Shown here: positions 1 through 6,525 of the stretch, one piece after another
How positions within the stretch are numbered: the stretch's first letter is position 1
Layout: every line of letters begins with the position of its first letter
NCBI GenBank assembly: GCA_963665735.1
Contig: OY762444.1
Span: 2,790,001-2,854,000 of the forward strand
Reading direction: 5' to 3'
DNA: 64,000 bases
Source: CATOSK01 sp963665735
GTDB taxonomy: Bacteria; Chloroflexota; Dehalococcoidia; Lucifugimonadales; UBA3495
Notes under the pieces: model-generated
What the model was told of the DNA's origin: nothing
Databases searched by the model: none
What the model saw: only the letters and a program-made list of their open reading frames with translations
Position numbers and translations under genes: made by a program

Positions 1-1
1 C

Positions 2-616
2 GCCTATGAGCAGACCATTGACACCGTATCCCGGGACGTGGTGACCCGGGCCGAATTTTCCGGCGCAGAGGCCGACGCCCTCGCCCGCTCCTTCCAAGCC
101 TATATCGAGGAAAACCGCGACGAAATTACCGCCCTGCAAGTCCTGTACCAGCGCCCCTACCGCCAGCGGCTCAGCTACGCCGACATCCGCGCCCTGGCCG
201 ACGCCCTCCGCAGCCCGCCCCGTTCCTGGACCCCCGACGGACTTTGGGACGCCTACCGCCGGCTGGACCAATCCCGGGTTCGCGGCTCCGGCCAACGGGC
301 GCTGGCCGACATCGTTTCCCTGGTGCGCTACGCCATCGGCAGCGACGACGAGTTGGCCCCCTTCGCCGACCGGGTTGAGGAACGGTTCAACGGCTGGCTG
401 GCCGCCCAGGAAATCGCCGGACGGGAATTTACCCCCGAACAGCGGCAATAGCTGGTGGACATCAAAGACCACATCGCCGCCAGCGTCAGCATCCAACCCG
501 ACGACCTGCAATACGCCCCCTTTGCCCAGCGGGGCGGCATCAGCCACGCCTATGCCCTCTTCGGCGAAAGTCTGCTGCCCCTGCTGGAAGAGCTGAACCT
601 GGCCCTGGCGGGTTAG
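2..616 (+). pseudogene. hsdR: Type I restriction enzyme R subunit (HsdR), C-terminal part, interrupted by TAG
   Basis: The reading frame is open from the left edge of the window, so the N-terminal helicase/nuclease part lies outside it. The visible part has the helical C-terminal domain of EcoEI-like HsdR proteins, with the motif EITALQVLYQRPY near the start and a terminal stretch DIKDHIAASVSIQPDDLQYAPF. In HsdR this domain binds the methylase core and couples ATP-driven DNA translocation to cleavage. An in-frame TAG at 449-451 breaks the gene. The same frame then continues without shift to a second stop at 614-616 and still reads like the HsdR C-terminus, so the TAG probably replaced a Trp codon (TGG) before LVDIKDH. 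Downstream are only relics of hsdS and hsdM, which supports loss of function. A sequencing error at this base cannot be excluded. Confidence 0.82.
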
Positions 617-709
617 GCCGGCGGAGCCGCAAACCGTCCTGTTCCGTCAAAATGGTTCTTGACCGAACTGCTATAGCCCCCAATAATGGAGGAACCGGCA
701 AGGGGGTAT

Positions 710-967
710 ATGAAATACACCGCCATAATCGAAAGGGGCCCCACCAGCTACGGAGCCTATATTCCCGACCTGCCCGGTTGCATCGCCGCGGCAGACACCA
801 AAGAGGAAGTCGTAACCCTGATTACGGCGGCTGTCGCCGACCACGTTGAATTGACGGCCGAGCATGGCGAAACCATCCCCGAACCTGCCTCCACTGCTGT
901 CACGGTGGACGTGCCTATGCCGGGCCTTCTCCGCCAAGCGGGGTTGGATAGGAGGGATTACCGATGA
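710..967 (+). CDS. Chimeric HicB-like antitoxin with a HicA-derived tail
   Basis: Residues 1 to about 70 are a HicB-type fold: MKYTAIIERG, then YIPDLPGCIAA. HicB proteins neutralise the HicA mRNA interferase. The last 13 or so residues (LRQAGLDRRDYR) are not HicB-like: they are identical to the C-terminus of the HicA encoded at 1503-1709, and the DNA is identical from position 929 onward. The gene therefore looks like a hicB body recombined onto the end of a hicA gene. The start at 710 is preferred over an ATG 24 bases upstream because AAGGGGG lies just before it and the HicB family begins with MKY. It overlaps the next hicB by ATGA, as hicA does in the intact copy. Whether the protein still binds a toxin is unknown; no partner toxin of its own is adjacent. 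Confidence 0.7.
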   Translation: MKYTAIIERGPTSYGAYIPDLPGCIAAADTKEEVVTLITAAVADHVELTAEHGETIPEPASTAVTVDVPMPGLLRQAGLDRRDYR

Positions 968-1295
968 AATACGTGGCGCTAGTGGCAAAAACCGGCAACG
1001 GCTATTCGGCGCACCTGCCCGACCTGCCCGGTTGCATCGCGGCGGCAAGGACCTTTGAGGAAACCAGTCAGCTAATCCAGGAAGCCGCCAATTTCCACGT
1101 GGAAGGCATGATTGAGGACGGCGAAACCATCCCCCAGCCCATCAGCATCGCTATTGAGGTGGAGGTGGAGATACCGGCGGTGGCCGGGGAACTGGCGCCG
1201 GATATGGGCCGGAGTCAGGGATAGTTTAGCGCATTGGAGGACGGTCTATGACCACCGTTGCGGAGATTAAGCAGGCCATTCTTGACCTGCCCAGG
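929..1295 (+). repeat. Direct repeat copy 1 of a hicA-tail/hicB/antitoxin duplication
   Basis: This stretch repeats at 1671-2037 with a constant offset of 742 bases and only scattered substitutions. It covers the last 13 codons of hicA, the whole hicB gene and the first ~16 codons of the following antitoxin-like gene. The left edge is sharp at base 929 (CTCCGCCAAGCGGGG). The right edge fades into diverged but still homologous sequence. Confidence 0.85.
964..1224 (+). CDS. hicB: HicB family antitoxin (copy 1)
   Basis: The 86-residue protein begins MKYVALVAKTGNGYSAHLPD and carries the HicB signature DLPGCIAAARTFEE followed by a helix that ends near GETIPQP. HicB folds as a partial RNase H-like domain that blocks HicA. 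GGATAGGAGGG upstream is a strong ribosome site and the start overlaps the preceding stop (ATGA). It is almost identical to the gene at 1706-1966, differing mainly in a few C-terminal residues. No intact hicA sits directly before it, because the upstream gene keeps only the hicA tail. It may therefore act with the HicA from 1503-1709 or be redundant. Confidence 0.85.
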   Translation: MKYVALVAKTGNGYSAHLPDLPGCIAAARTFEETSQLIQEAANFHVEGMIEDGETIPQPISIAIEVEVEIPAVAGELAPDMGRSQG

Positions 1296-1484
1296 GCCGA
1301 ATACGTGGAATTGGTTGAATGGCTGTACGAAATGGCCGAATGTGAGTGGGAAGAGTGGGACCGCCAGATTGAAGAAGACGTCAAGGCCGGCAGGCTGGAT
1401 TTCTTCAAAGAGAAAGCCTTGGAAGCCAAACGGAACGGCACGTTGGGATACCTGGACGACAGGATAATAGGGGCCGAAAGGTAA
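1248..1484 (+). CDS. Antitoxin-like protein, probably fused to a toxin remnant
   Basis: The first 60 or so residues (MTTVAEIKQAILDLPRAEY...) match the protein at 1990-2190, which sits directly before a RelE/ParE-like toxin and is its presumed antitoxin. Here no toxin follows. Instead the protein ends DDRIIGAER, which resembles the last residues of that toxin (YDRIIRAGR), and the bases after the stop (AAAGGGAG) resemble those after the toxin gene (AAAGGAGA). I infer an in-frame deletion that removed most of a toxin gene and joined the antitoxin to its last codons. The alternative is that this ending is native to a divergent antitoxin. Ribosome site GGAGG is at about 1236. Confidence 0.65.
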   Translation: MTTVAEIKQAILDLPRAEYVELVEWLYEMAECEWEEWDRQIEEDVKAGRLDFFKEKALEAKRNGTLGYLDDRIIGAER

Positions 1485-1502
1485 AGGGAGCGGAATCGTT
1501 TA

Positions 1503-1709
1503 ATGCCGCCCACAGTGCGAGAAGCAATGCGTATTGTTGAACGGGATGGCTGGTACTATGTGAGGACACGGGGGAGCCACCGGCAATTCAGACATCCCGA
1601 AAAACCGGGGCGGGTGACCATTGCAGGGAATCCGGGGGAAGAACTCGATATTGGGACTTGGTACACCATCCTCCGCCAAGCGGGGTTGGATAGGAGGGAT
1701 TACCGATGA
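1503..1709 (+). CDS. hicA: HicA family mRNA interferase toxin
   Basis: The 68-residue protein is the normal HicA length. It has a dsRBD-like fold signature with the catalytic His in RGSHRQFRHP and the typical ending TWYTILRQAGL. HicA cleaves mRNA and tmRNA during stress, and HicB represses it. The gene overlaps hicB at 1706 by ATGA, the usual hicAB arrangement, so this is the one complete hicAB pair of the left cluster. Its last 13 codons are duplicated at 929-967. No frameshift is visible, and the conserved Gly-Ser-His is intact, so it is probably active. Confidence 0.88.
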   Translation: MPPTVREAMRIVERDGWYYVRTRGSHRQFRHPEKPGRVTIAGNPGEELDIGTWYTILRQAGLDRRDYR

Positions 1710-2037
1710 AATACGTGGCGCTAGTGGCAAAAACCGGCAACGGCTATTCGGCGCACCTGCCCGACCTGCCCGGTTGCATCGCGGCGGCAAGGACCTTTGA
1801 GGAAACCAGTCAGCTAATCCAGGAAGCCGCCAATTTCCACGTGGAAGGCATGATTGAGGACGGCGAAACCATCCCCCAACCCATCAGTGTCGCCATCGAG
1901 GTGGAGGTGGAGATACCGGCGGTGGCCGGGGAACTGGCGGCGGATACGGGCCGTAGTCAAGGATAGTTTAGCGCATTGGAGGACGGTCTATGACCACCGT
2001 TGCGGAGATTAAACAGGCCATTCTTGACCTGCCGAAG
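1671..2037 (+). repeat. Direct repeat copy 2 of the hicA-tail/hicB/antitoxin duplication
   Basis: Second copy of the repeat at 929-1295, offset by 742 bases. This copy sits in the intact context (complete hicA before it, complete toxin after it), so it is probably the parental version and the left copy the truncated one. Confidence 0.85.
1706..1966 (+). CDS. hicB: HicB family antitoxin (copy 2)
   Basis: Near-identical to the 964-1224 gene, with the same HicB signature (DLPGCIAAARTFEE). It overlaps the hicA stop by ATGA, so the two are translationally coupled, and it is the cognate antitoxin of the HicA at 1503-1709. The overlap also reuses the same GGATAGGAGGG ribosome site, here inside the hicA coding sequence. 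Substitutions relative to copy 1 cluster near the C-terminus, where HicB proteins often bind DNA or operator sequences. That last point is family knowledge and is not visible here. Confidence 0.88.
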   Translation: MKYVALVAKTGNGYSAHLPDLPGCIAAARTFEETSQLIQEAANFHVEGMIEDGETIPQPISVAIEVEVEIPAVAGELAADTGRSQG

Positions 2038-2190
2038 GCTGAGTACGCCAAACTGAAGGAATGGCTGCAAGAGTTGGAAGCGGAAGAATGGGACCGCCAG
2101 ATTGAAGAAGACGCCCTGGCCGGCCGGCTGGACGCCCTGGCCGCCGAAGCATGGGAAGCCAAGGCCAATGGCACGCTGATGGACTTGTAA
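1990..2190 (+). CDS. Small antitoxin preceding a RelE/ParE-type toxin
   Basis: The 66-residue, acidic, helix-rich protein begins MTTVAEIKQAILDLPKAEY and ends with a Leu/Ala/Glu-rich tail. This pattern is common in addiction-module components of the RelB/ParD-like kind. It ends one base before the toxin start at 2191. The 5' end is part of the 742-bp-period duplication, so its first 16 codons match the antitoxin at 1248. A GGAGG ribosome site lies at 1978-1982. Assignment rests mainly on the coupling to the toxin. Confidence 0.75.
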   Translation: MTTVAEIKQAILDLPKAEYAKLKEWLQELEAEEWDRQIEEDALAGRLDALAAEAWEAKANGTLMDL

Positions 2191-2451
2191 GTGCATAGCA
2201 CTACACCCCGTTTCTGGGATTATCTGGAGCGACTGCCGCAAGAAGTCCAGAGCGTTGCCAGACAGAATTTTGTCCTGTTGAAGGAAGACCCCAGGCATCC
2301 ATCGCTCCATTTCAAGAAAGCCGGGCGGTATTGGTCGGCTAGAATCGGCCGGGAATACCGGGCGTTGGCTGTTGAAGATGGAAGCCGCTTTATTTGGTTC
2401 TGGATTGGCCCGCATGACGAATACGACCGGATAATCAGGGCCGGAAGGTGA
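2191..2451 (+). CDS. RelE/ParE-superfamily toxin
   Basis: This 86-residue protein has the compact RelE/ParE pattern: a helical N-terminal half (FWDYLERLPQEVQSVARQNF), then the beta-rich core HFKKAGRYWSARIGREYRALAV and an ending WIGPHDEYDRII. Members of this fold either cleave ribosome-bound mRNA or poison gyrase, and which applies cannot be told from sequence alone. It starts with GTG immediately after the stop of the antitoxin gene, so translation is coupled. The gene is intact. A remnant of a related toxin seems to be fused to the antitoxin at 1248-1484. Confidence 0.82.
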   Translation: MHSTTPRFWDYLERLPQEVQSVARQNFVLLKEDPRHPSLHFKKAGRYWSARIGREYRALAVEDGSRFIWFWIGPHDEYDRIIRAGR

Positions 2452-2464
2452 AAGGAGACCAGCA

Positions 2465-2677
2465 ATGCCCGACGCTGAAATAGTGTTCCAGGTACGCGAA
2501 GCCCCGGAAGGCGGCTACATCGCCCGCGCCATAGGCTACAACATCTTCACCCAAGGCGAAGCCTGGGAAGACCTTAAGTTCATGCTTCGCGACGCCGTGC
2601 TGTGCTACTTTGATGAAAATGAATTGCCGGAGGCGATTCGTATTCACCTGGTCCAAAATGAGGTCATACCAGTGTGA
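2465..2677 (+). CDS. HicB-like small antitoxin
   Basis: The 70-residue protein begins MPDAEIVFQVREAPEGGYIARA and ends near IRIHLVQNEVIPV. It is a short beta-alpha-beta protein of the HicB-like group that often pairs with YcfA/HicA-type toxins. The GGYIARA segment corresponds to the HicB substrate-like strand, though the usual LPGC motif is replaced by YNIFTQGEAWED. It overlaps the next gene by 20 bases. GAAAGGAGA precedes the start. The antitoxin role is inferred from the partner. Confidence 0.75.
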   Translation: MPDAEIVFQVREAPEGGYIARAIGYNIFTQGEAWEDLKFMLRDAVLCYFDENELPEAIRIHLVQNEVIPV

Positions 2678-2924
2678 GAATGCCCCGGAATTAACCGGCA
2701 TGGAGCTGGTTGCCCTGTTGCGACGACGGTACGGTTACAGCTTTGTCCGGCAGAGGGGCAGCCACATCAGGCTGGTTAGCTACTATATGGGATACCAGCA
2801 TCACGTCTTGGTTCCCCGGCACAACCCGCTAAAGGTCGGGACTTTGGAATACATCCTCGGGAACGTGGCGGGATACCTGGAAATGGAACAAGACGAGCTG
2901 ATGCAGGAATTGTTTGGCAGATGA
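2658..2924 (+). CDS. HicA/YcfA-like toxin
   Basis: I place the start at 2658, giving 88 residues, because the upstream reading frame merely overlaps the antitoxin; an ATG at 2700 is an alternative. The core ELTGMELVALLRR, SFVRQRGSHIRL and HHVLVPRHNPLKVGTLEYIL is the HicA/YcfA fold with the catalytic Gly-Ser-His. It is longer than the HicA at 1503 and ends with an extra acidic helix. The gene order is antitoxin then toxin, opposite to the hicAB pair next door, which suggests a separate acquisition. Its stop overlaps the start of the hsdS relic (ATGA), so this module seems inserted within or appended to the old type I operon. Confidence 0.78.
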   Translation: MRSYQCENAPELTGMELVALLRRRYGYSFVRQRGSHIRLVSYYMGYQHHVLVPRHNPLKVGTLEYILGNVAGYLEMEQDELMQELFGR

Positions 2925-3120
2925 CTCAACAAGACTTGCCCCCCGGCTGGGCTACCGCCACGCTGGCCGACGCTTGCCAAGCATTCAAGGGCAATCGCCG
3001 CCCAGTGCAACCTACAATGCTGATGGCGTCGGACTGCCATTCTGCAAGGCAAGGCGGAATTTGGCGACACTTACCCAATGGCGGTCAAGTGGTGTTCGGC
3101 CCCTACCAAGATAGCCGAAC
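2921..3120 (+). pseudogene. hsdS: HsdS specificity subunit, N-terminal relic with frameshifts
   Basis: The relic opens MTQQDLPPGWATATLADACQ, a typical start of a type I specificity subunit, which recognises the DNA target. The family-like sequence then jumps frame twice. PSATYNADGVGLPF is read in one frame at about 2998-3045, and GKAEFGDTYPMAVKWC and APTKIAEP in another at about 3050-3120. The match stops there, well before the first target recognition domain is complete, and hsdM-like sequence begins. At least two small indels and one large deletion are needed, so it is dead. Confidence 0.75.
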
Positions 3121-3526
3121 CACGCCCTGCACGGCTGGGAGATTGTGGACGGCGCGGCCCGGCTCTGCGTGATGAACCTGTACCTCCAGGCATCGGCGGC
3201 TATGAGACCACCATCCGGGTGGACGACAGTCTGCGCGGCCATCCGGGGGACTACTACGACCTGGTGTTGACCAACCCGCCCTTTGGCCGCAAGTCCAGCC
3301 TTACCTTCTCCGATGCGAGGAGACGGAACATTTCCGCCGCTTTACCTACGAAGAATTGACGCAGCGCGACAAGTCCAACCTGGACATCTTCTGGCTGCGG
3401 GACGAAAGCATGGAAGATTCGGTGTCCTTGCCCCCGCCGGACGCAATTGCCGAAGAAATCGTAGAAGACCCCCGCTCCGCCTTAGAGCAACTGGAAGAAA
3501 TCGCCGTCGATTTGGCCCCCGATTGA
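3121..3526 (+). pseudogene. hsdM: HsdM modification subunit relic (internal deletion and frameshifts)
   Basis: Three blocks of a type I N6-adenine methylase survive. LHGWEIVDGAARLCVMNLYL is read from 3127. Then, after what looks like a single missing base near 3188, YYDLVLTNPPFGRKSS appears with the catalytic NPPF motif. Finally the C-terminal block YEELTQRDKSNLDIFWLRDE...EEIVEDPRSALEQLEEIA is read from about 3320 to the stop at 3524-3526. Between NPPF and the C-terminal block roughly 200 residues of the normal protein are missing. It lies in the wrong order relative to hsdS for a working operon, which also shows rearrangement. Confidence 0.78.
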
Positions 3527-3606
3527 TGAGATGCAGCACGATTGCCAAGCCGCCAGGAATGGCGTCAAGGGAGTTTCAATAACTCCCAACCTTCCGTCCC
3601 TCATCT

Positions 3607-3636
3607 GTCATTCCGGCGAAGGCCGGAATCCAGAAA
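3607..3636 (+). repeat. REP-like hairpin repeat, family A
   Basis: GTCATTCCGGCGAAGGCCGG followed by AATCCAG forms a short perfect stem around a 4-base loop. The same element recurs in most intergenic spaces of the window. The rest of 3527-3735 holds only a pyrimidine-rich stretch with no gene. Confidence 0.8.
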
Positions 3637-3735
3637 CCCATGCCAAGACCGTCCGCTATCCCCGGAAACCCCCACCCCCGTAGGGGCGGGTTTCAAACCC
3701 GCCCCACCCTCGCCGCAACCACCGTCATGCTCGTG

Positions 3736-3764
3736 TTGAGTGGCCCTACCCTTTGGGCTATACT
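3736..3764 (+). promoter_or_regulatory. Sigma70-type promoter for the acyl-CoA dehydrogenase
   Basis: TTGAGT (3736-3741) and TATACT (3759-3764) are separated by 17 bases, close to the sigma70 consensus. Transcription would begin near 3771, leaving a leader of about 30 bases before the ATG at 3801. Confidence 0.6.
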
Positions 3765-3800
3765 AACCGCGTCTCAAACCCGCCCAATGGGAGATGTTTC

Positions 3801-4934
3801 ATGGACCTGGGCCTCACCGAAGTCCAGCAGATGCTCAAAAACAGCGCCCGCGAGTTCCTTTCCCAGCAATGTCCCCTGGAACTGGTGCGGGAAATGGAAG
3901 AAGACCCCCGCGGCTACACCGACGACCTTTGGCGCCAGATTGTTTCCCTCGGCTGGCCCGGTCTCGTGTTCCCGGAGCAGTACGGAGGCACCGGCGGCGA
4001 CTTCATAGACCTGGCGGTGCTGCTGGAAGAAACGGGCCGCTCTCTGCTCCCCGGCCCCTTGGTCTCCACCGTAGTCCTGGGCGGCCTTACCGTCCTGGAC
4101 GCCGGCAGCGACGCCCAGCAACAGGACATTATTCCCCGGATTTGCGATGGCCGCCTCCGAATGACCCTGGCCCTTACCGAGCCTTCCGCCACCCTGGAAC
4201 CCGACGGCATTGAGGCCACCGCCGTCACCGACGGCAACGGCTACATCCTCAACGGCGTCAAGCTCTTCGTTCCCGACGCCCACGCCGCCGACCTGCTGCT
4301 GGTGGCGGCCCGCACCACCGCCGGGGACGACCCGGCCCACGGCGTCACCCTGTTCCTGGTGGACGCCAATAACCCCGGCGTCAGCGTCGAGCAGCTCCAG
4401 ACCATCGCCCCGGTGCGACTGTGCGAAGTCGCCTTGACCAACGCAGCGGTGGATGGTTCCGCCGTCCTGGGTCAAGTTGACCAGGGTTGGCCCATCGTTC
4501 AGCGGGCCTTGCAGCGGGCCATAGTTGGGCAATGTCTGGAAATGGTAGGCGGCTCTGAGGCTGTGTTGGATATGACGGTTGAGTACGTCAAGCAGCGCAC
4601 CCAGTTTGGCCGTCCGGTGGGCAGTTTCCAGGCCGTGCAGCACCACTGCTCCAACATGGCAACCGACGTAGAGGGCTGCCGCCACATGGCCTATCAAGCC
4701 GCTTGGCGCGTCTCCCAGGGGTTGCCGGCGGAGCGGGAAGTCTCTATGGCCAAGGCGTGGTGCAGCGGGGCTTACCAGCGGGTTTGCGCCACCGCCCACC
4801 AGTGCCACGGCGCCATCGGCTTTACCAAAGAGCATAACCTCCAGCTTTTCACCCGCCGGGCCAAAATCCAGGAACTGACCCTGGGCGACGTTAATTTCCA
4901 CAAGGAACTGGCCCTCCAGCACGTTGACGATTAA
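3801..4934 (+). CDS. Acyl-CoA dehydrogenase family protein
   Basis: The 377-residue flavoprotein catalyses alpha-beta dehydrogenation of an acyl-CoA thioester; the substrate is not predictable. The N-terminal helical domain (MDLGLTEVQQMLKNSAREFL, GLVFPEQYGGTGGDFIDLAVL), central beta domain (ALTEPSATLEP) and C-terminal helical domain (QRTQFGRPVGSFQAVQH, CHGAIGFTKEHNLQLF) are all present. The GGRPVG-like FAD-binding Arg and the GAIGFT motif are typical. The start at 3801 is chosen over an upstream in-frame ATG because the family begins here, GGGAGATG precedes it, and a promoter sits between. It is slightly shorter than the usual 380-390 residues and resembles the beta-type subunits of heteromeric ACADs seen with steroid or lipid degradation. 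It is transcribed alone. Confidence 0.88.
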   Translation: MDLGLTEVQQMLKNSAREFLSQQCPLELVREMEEDPRGYTDDLWRQIVSLGWPGLVFPEQYGGTGGDFIDLAVLLEETGRSLLPGPLVSTVVLGGLTVLDAGSDAQQQDIIPRICDGRLRMTLALTEPSATLEPDGIEATAVTDGNGYILNGVKLFVPDAHAADLLLVAARTTAGDDPAHGVTLFLVDANNPGVSVEQLQTIAPVRLCEVALTNAAVDGSAVLGQVDQGWPIVQRALQRAIVGQCLEMVGGSEAVLDMTVEYVKQRTQFGRPVGSFQAVQHHCSNMATDVEGCRHMAYQAAWRVSQGLPAEREVSMAKAWCSGAYQRVCATAHQCHGAIGFTKEHNLQLFTRRAKIQELTLGDVNFHKELALQHVDD

Positions 4935-5043
4935 ACCGGCCCAACCGCCGGCCGGCGTAGTCCAACAGCATGGCGCGGCATGGTGTATAGTAGAGTCCGG
5001 CCCCTAAGCTGAATCCCGGCAAAAGGCGACGTAGATTTCGGCC

Positions 5044-5820
5044 ATGACCACCCAACCGGAGTTGACCCCCGAATCCCTGACAGCGCGGATAATAGCGGAA
5101 CTCCAGGAGTACCCGGAGGCGCGTATCCTGTTGCTCCGGGCCTTGCTGACCGATGAGTTTCTCGGTGTGCCGGCGCGCCTGACGCGCGTAGAAGAAAGCG
5201 TTGTCCGCATAGAAGAAAACGTCGCCGAACTCCAGGGCGATGTGAAACAACTCCAGGGCACCGTGGAACAACTCCAAGGCACCGTGGGACAACTCCAGGG
5301 CAGTGTGAAACAACTCCAGAGCGACGTTGAACAACTCAAAGCTGATGGTGTCGATACCAAGGCCCGGTTGACCCGCCTGGAATCCGACGTTTCGGACCTG
5401 AAGGGAACCAACCTGGAAATTACCGGCGCCAGGCGCATTCCGGCGATCCTCTTCCAACGAATGGGTCTGCGCCGTCCCGCAATTGTTCACTCGCTGAATG
5501 CGCCCATGTCCGGCAACACGCTGGAAAACTTGTATTACGCAGAGGAACAGGGCGCCATAGATGCCGGTGCCGATTTGGAAGTCCTCCAGACCGACGTTAT
5601 CCTGCGCGCCCAACGCCAAACCGACCGGGAAACGGTCTGGGTGGCGGTGGAAATTTCCAACACCATTGACCAGCACGACATTACCCGGGCCCGGGAACGC
5701 GCCGACATCCTGGCCGCGGCGTATTCCGAGACCGCGCTGGCCGCCGTTGCCGGGAACGGAATCCGCCAGGAGGAACAGGAAATGGCCGATTCCCTGGGGG
5801 TCATGGTCGTCGTGCTGTAA
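5044..5820 (+). CDS. Coiled-coil protein with C-terminal nuclease-like domain
   Basis: A 258-residue soluble protein. Residues 40-125 form a long coiled coil that includes a run of seven-residue repeats QLQGxVx (four copies in tandem near residues 58-90), probably a recent internal expansion. The C-terminal half (residues 130-258) contains LEVLQTDVILRAQ and VWVAVEISNTIDQHDI, consistent with the PD-(D/E)XK-like fold of the DUF3782-type coiled-coil proteins, but the ExK Lys is replaced by Ser (EIS). This family is common in cyanobacteria and Chloroflexota and has no proven function. TATAGT at 4986-4991 could be its -10 box. Nuclease activity is doubtful without the Lys. Confidence 0.6.
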   Translation: MTTQPELTPESLTARIIAELQEYPEARILLLRALLTDEFLGVPARLTRVEESVVRIEENVAELQGDVKQLQGTVEQLQGTVGQLQGSVKQLQSDVEQLKADGVDTKARLTRLESDVSDLKGTNLEITGARRIPAILFQRMGLRRPAIVHSLNAPMSGNTLENLYYAEEQGAIDAGADLEVLQTDVILRAQRQTDRETVWVAVEISNTIDQHDITRARERADILAAAYSETALAAVAGNGIRQEEQEMADSLGVMVVVL

Positions 5821-5851
5821 ACAACCCAAAAGGCTCTGGGAGGCGCAAATC

Positions 5852-6109
5852 TTGTCAAGAAAGAAGTTCTGGATTGCGGCCCTTATCGGCGGTGGTCTTC
5901 TGGTTTCGGGAGTCCTGGTTGACTTGGCGTTTCGCGGTACGATATTCGGCGTCGTGCTCATGGCGGCCGGGGCAGTTCTCCTGCTGGGCTTGCTGCTGAT
6001 GTTGGGCAGCGTCCGCCGCCACCGCAAGGCCGATATGGAAGTCAACGCCGCCCAACAGGGCAACGCGGCATACTTTCATCACAACGACACCCCGGGCCCC
6101 GGGATTTAA
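5852..6109 (+). CDS. Small membrane protein, two transmembrane segments
   Basis: Read from TTG at 5852 behind GGGAGGCG, it gives 85 residues: a basic start (LSRKKFW), two hydrophobic helices (WIAALIGGGLLVSGVLVDLAF and VVLMAAGAVLLLGLLLMLG), then a basic stretch RRHRK and a polar tail. The positive residues at both ends suggest both termini are cytoplasmic. No family is recognised. It lies 31 bases after the coiled-coil gene and 59 before the HIT gene, so it could be in either operon. The start codon is inferred from the ribosome site. Confidence 0.5.
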   Translation: MSRKKFWIAALIGGGLLVSGVLVDLAFRGTIFGVVLMAAGAVLLLGLLLMLGSVRRHRKADMEVNAAQQGNAAYFHHNDTPGPGI

Positions 6110-6168
6110 CCCGTCCCGGCCTCCCGCCGGGCCAGCGTCCGTCACAACCATTCGGAGGTAACGACACC

Positions 6169-6516
6169 GTGACCACCAGCCAATCGGTCTTTTCCGACAT
6201 CGCCCGCGACCCGCTCCATCCCGCGCCCATCTACCGGGATGAGCAGGTAATCGTCCTGCGGGACATTAACCCCAAGGCTCCGGTGCACCTGCTGATTATC
6301 CCCATAATGCCCCTCATGTCCCTGGCCCAAATCGGCCCCAACCAGCAGTCCCTCATCGGCCATATGTTCGTCGTCGCCGAAGAAATGGCCCGTCGGGAAG
6401 GCGTTACCGGCAGCGGCTTTCGGCTGGTGGTCAACCAGGGCGACGACTCCGGCCAGGAAATCGCCCACCTGCATATGCACCTGTTGGGGGGCCGCAAGCT
6501 GGAAGGCATGGGCTAA
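6169..6516 (+). CDS. HIT family nucleotide hydrolase
   Basis: The 115-residue protein is of normal HINT/PKCI size. It carries the histidine triad H100-L-H102-M-H104 (HLHMHLL) and the upstream motif VNQGDDSGQEI. These enzymes hydrolyse nucleoside phosphoramidates or dinucleoside polyphosphates. It starts with GTG at 6169, eight bases after a strong GGAGGTAA. The next gene begins nine bases after its stop and encodes a YqeK-like HD hydrolase, also an Ap4A enzyme family, so the two probably work on related nucleotides. Confidence 0.9.
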   Translation: MTTSQSVFSDIARDPLHPAPIYRDEQVIVLRDINPKAPVHLLIIPIMPLMSLAQIGPNQQSLIGHMFVVAEEMARREGVTGSGFRLVVNQGDDSGQEIAHLHMHLLGGRKLEGMG

Positions 6517-6525
6517 AACCAGAGT

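Noticed and set aside
449..451. TAG decoded as pyrrolysine or read through
   Set aside because: No pyl genes or unusual amber usage were seen; the rest of the type I system is plainly degraded, so a nonsense mutation is simpler.
3774..4922. A 382-codon open frame on the minus strand
   Set aside because: Antisense shadow of the acyl-CoA dehydrogenase, which has family motifs and a promoter on the plus strand.
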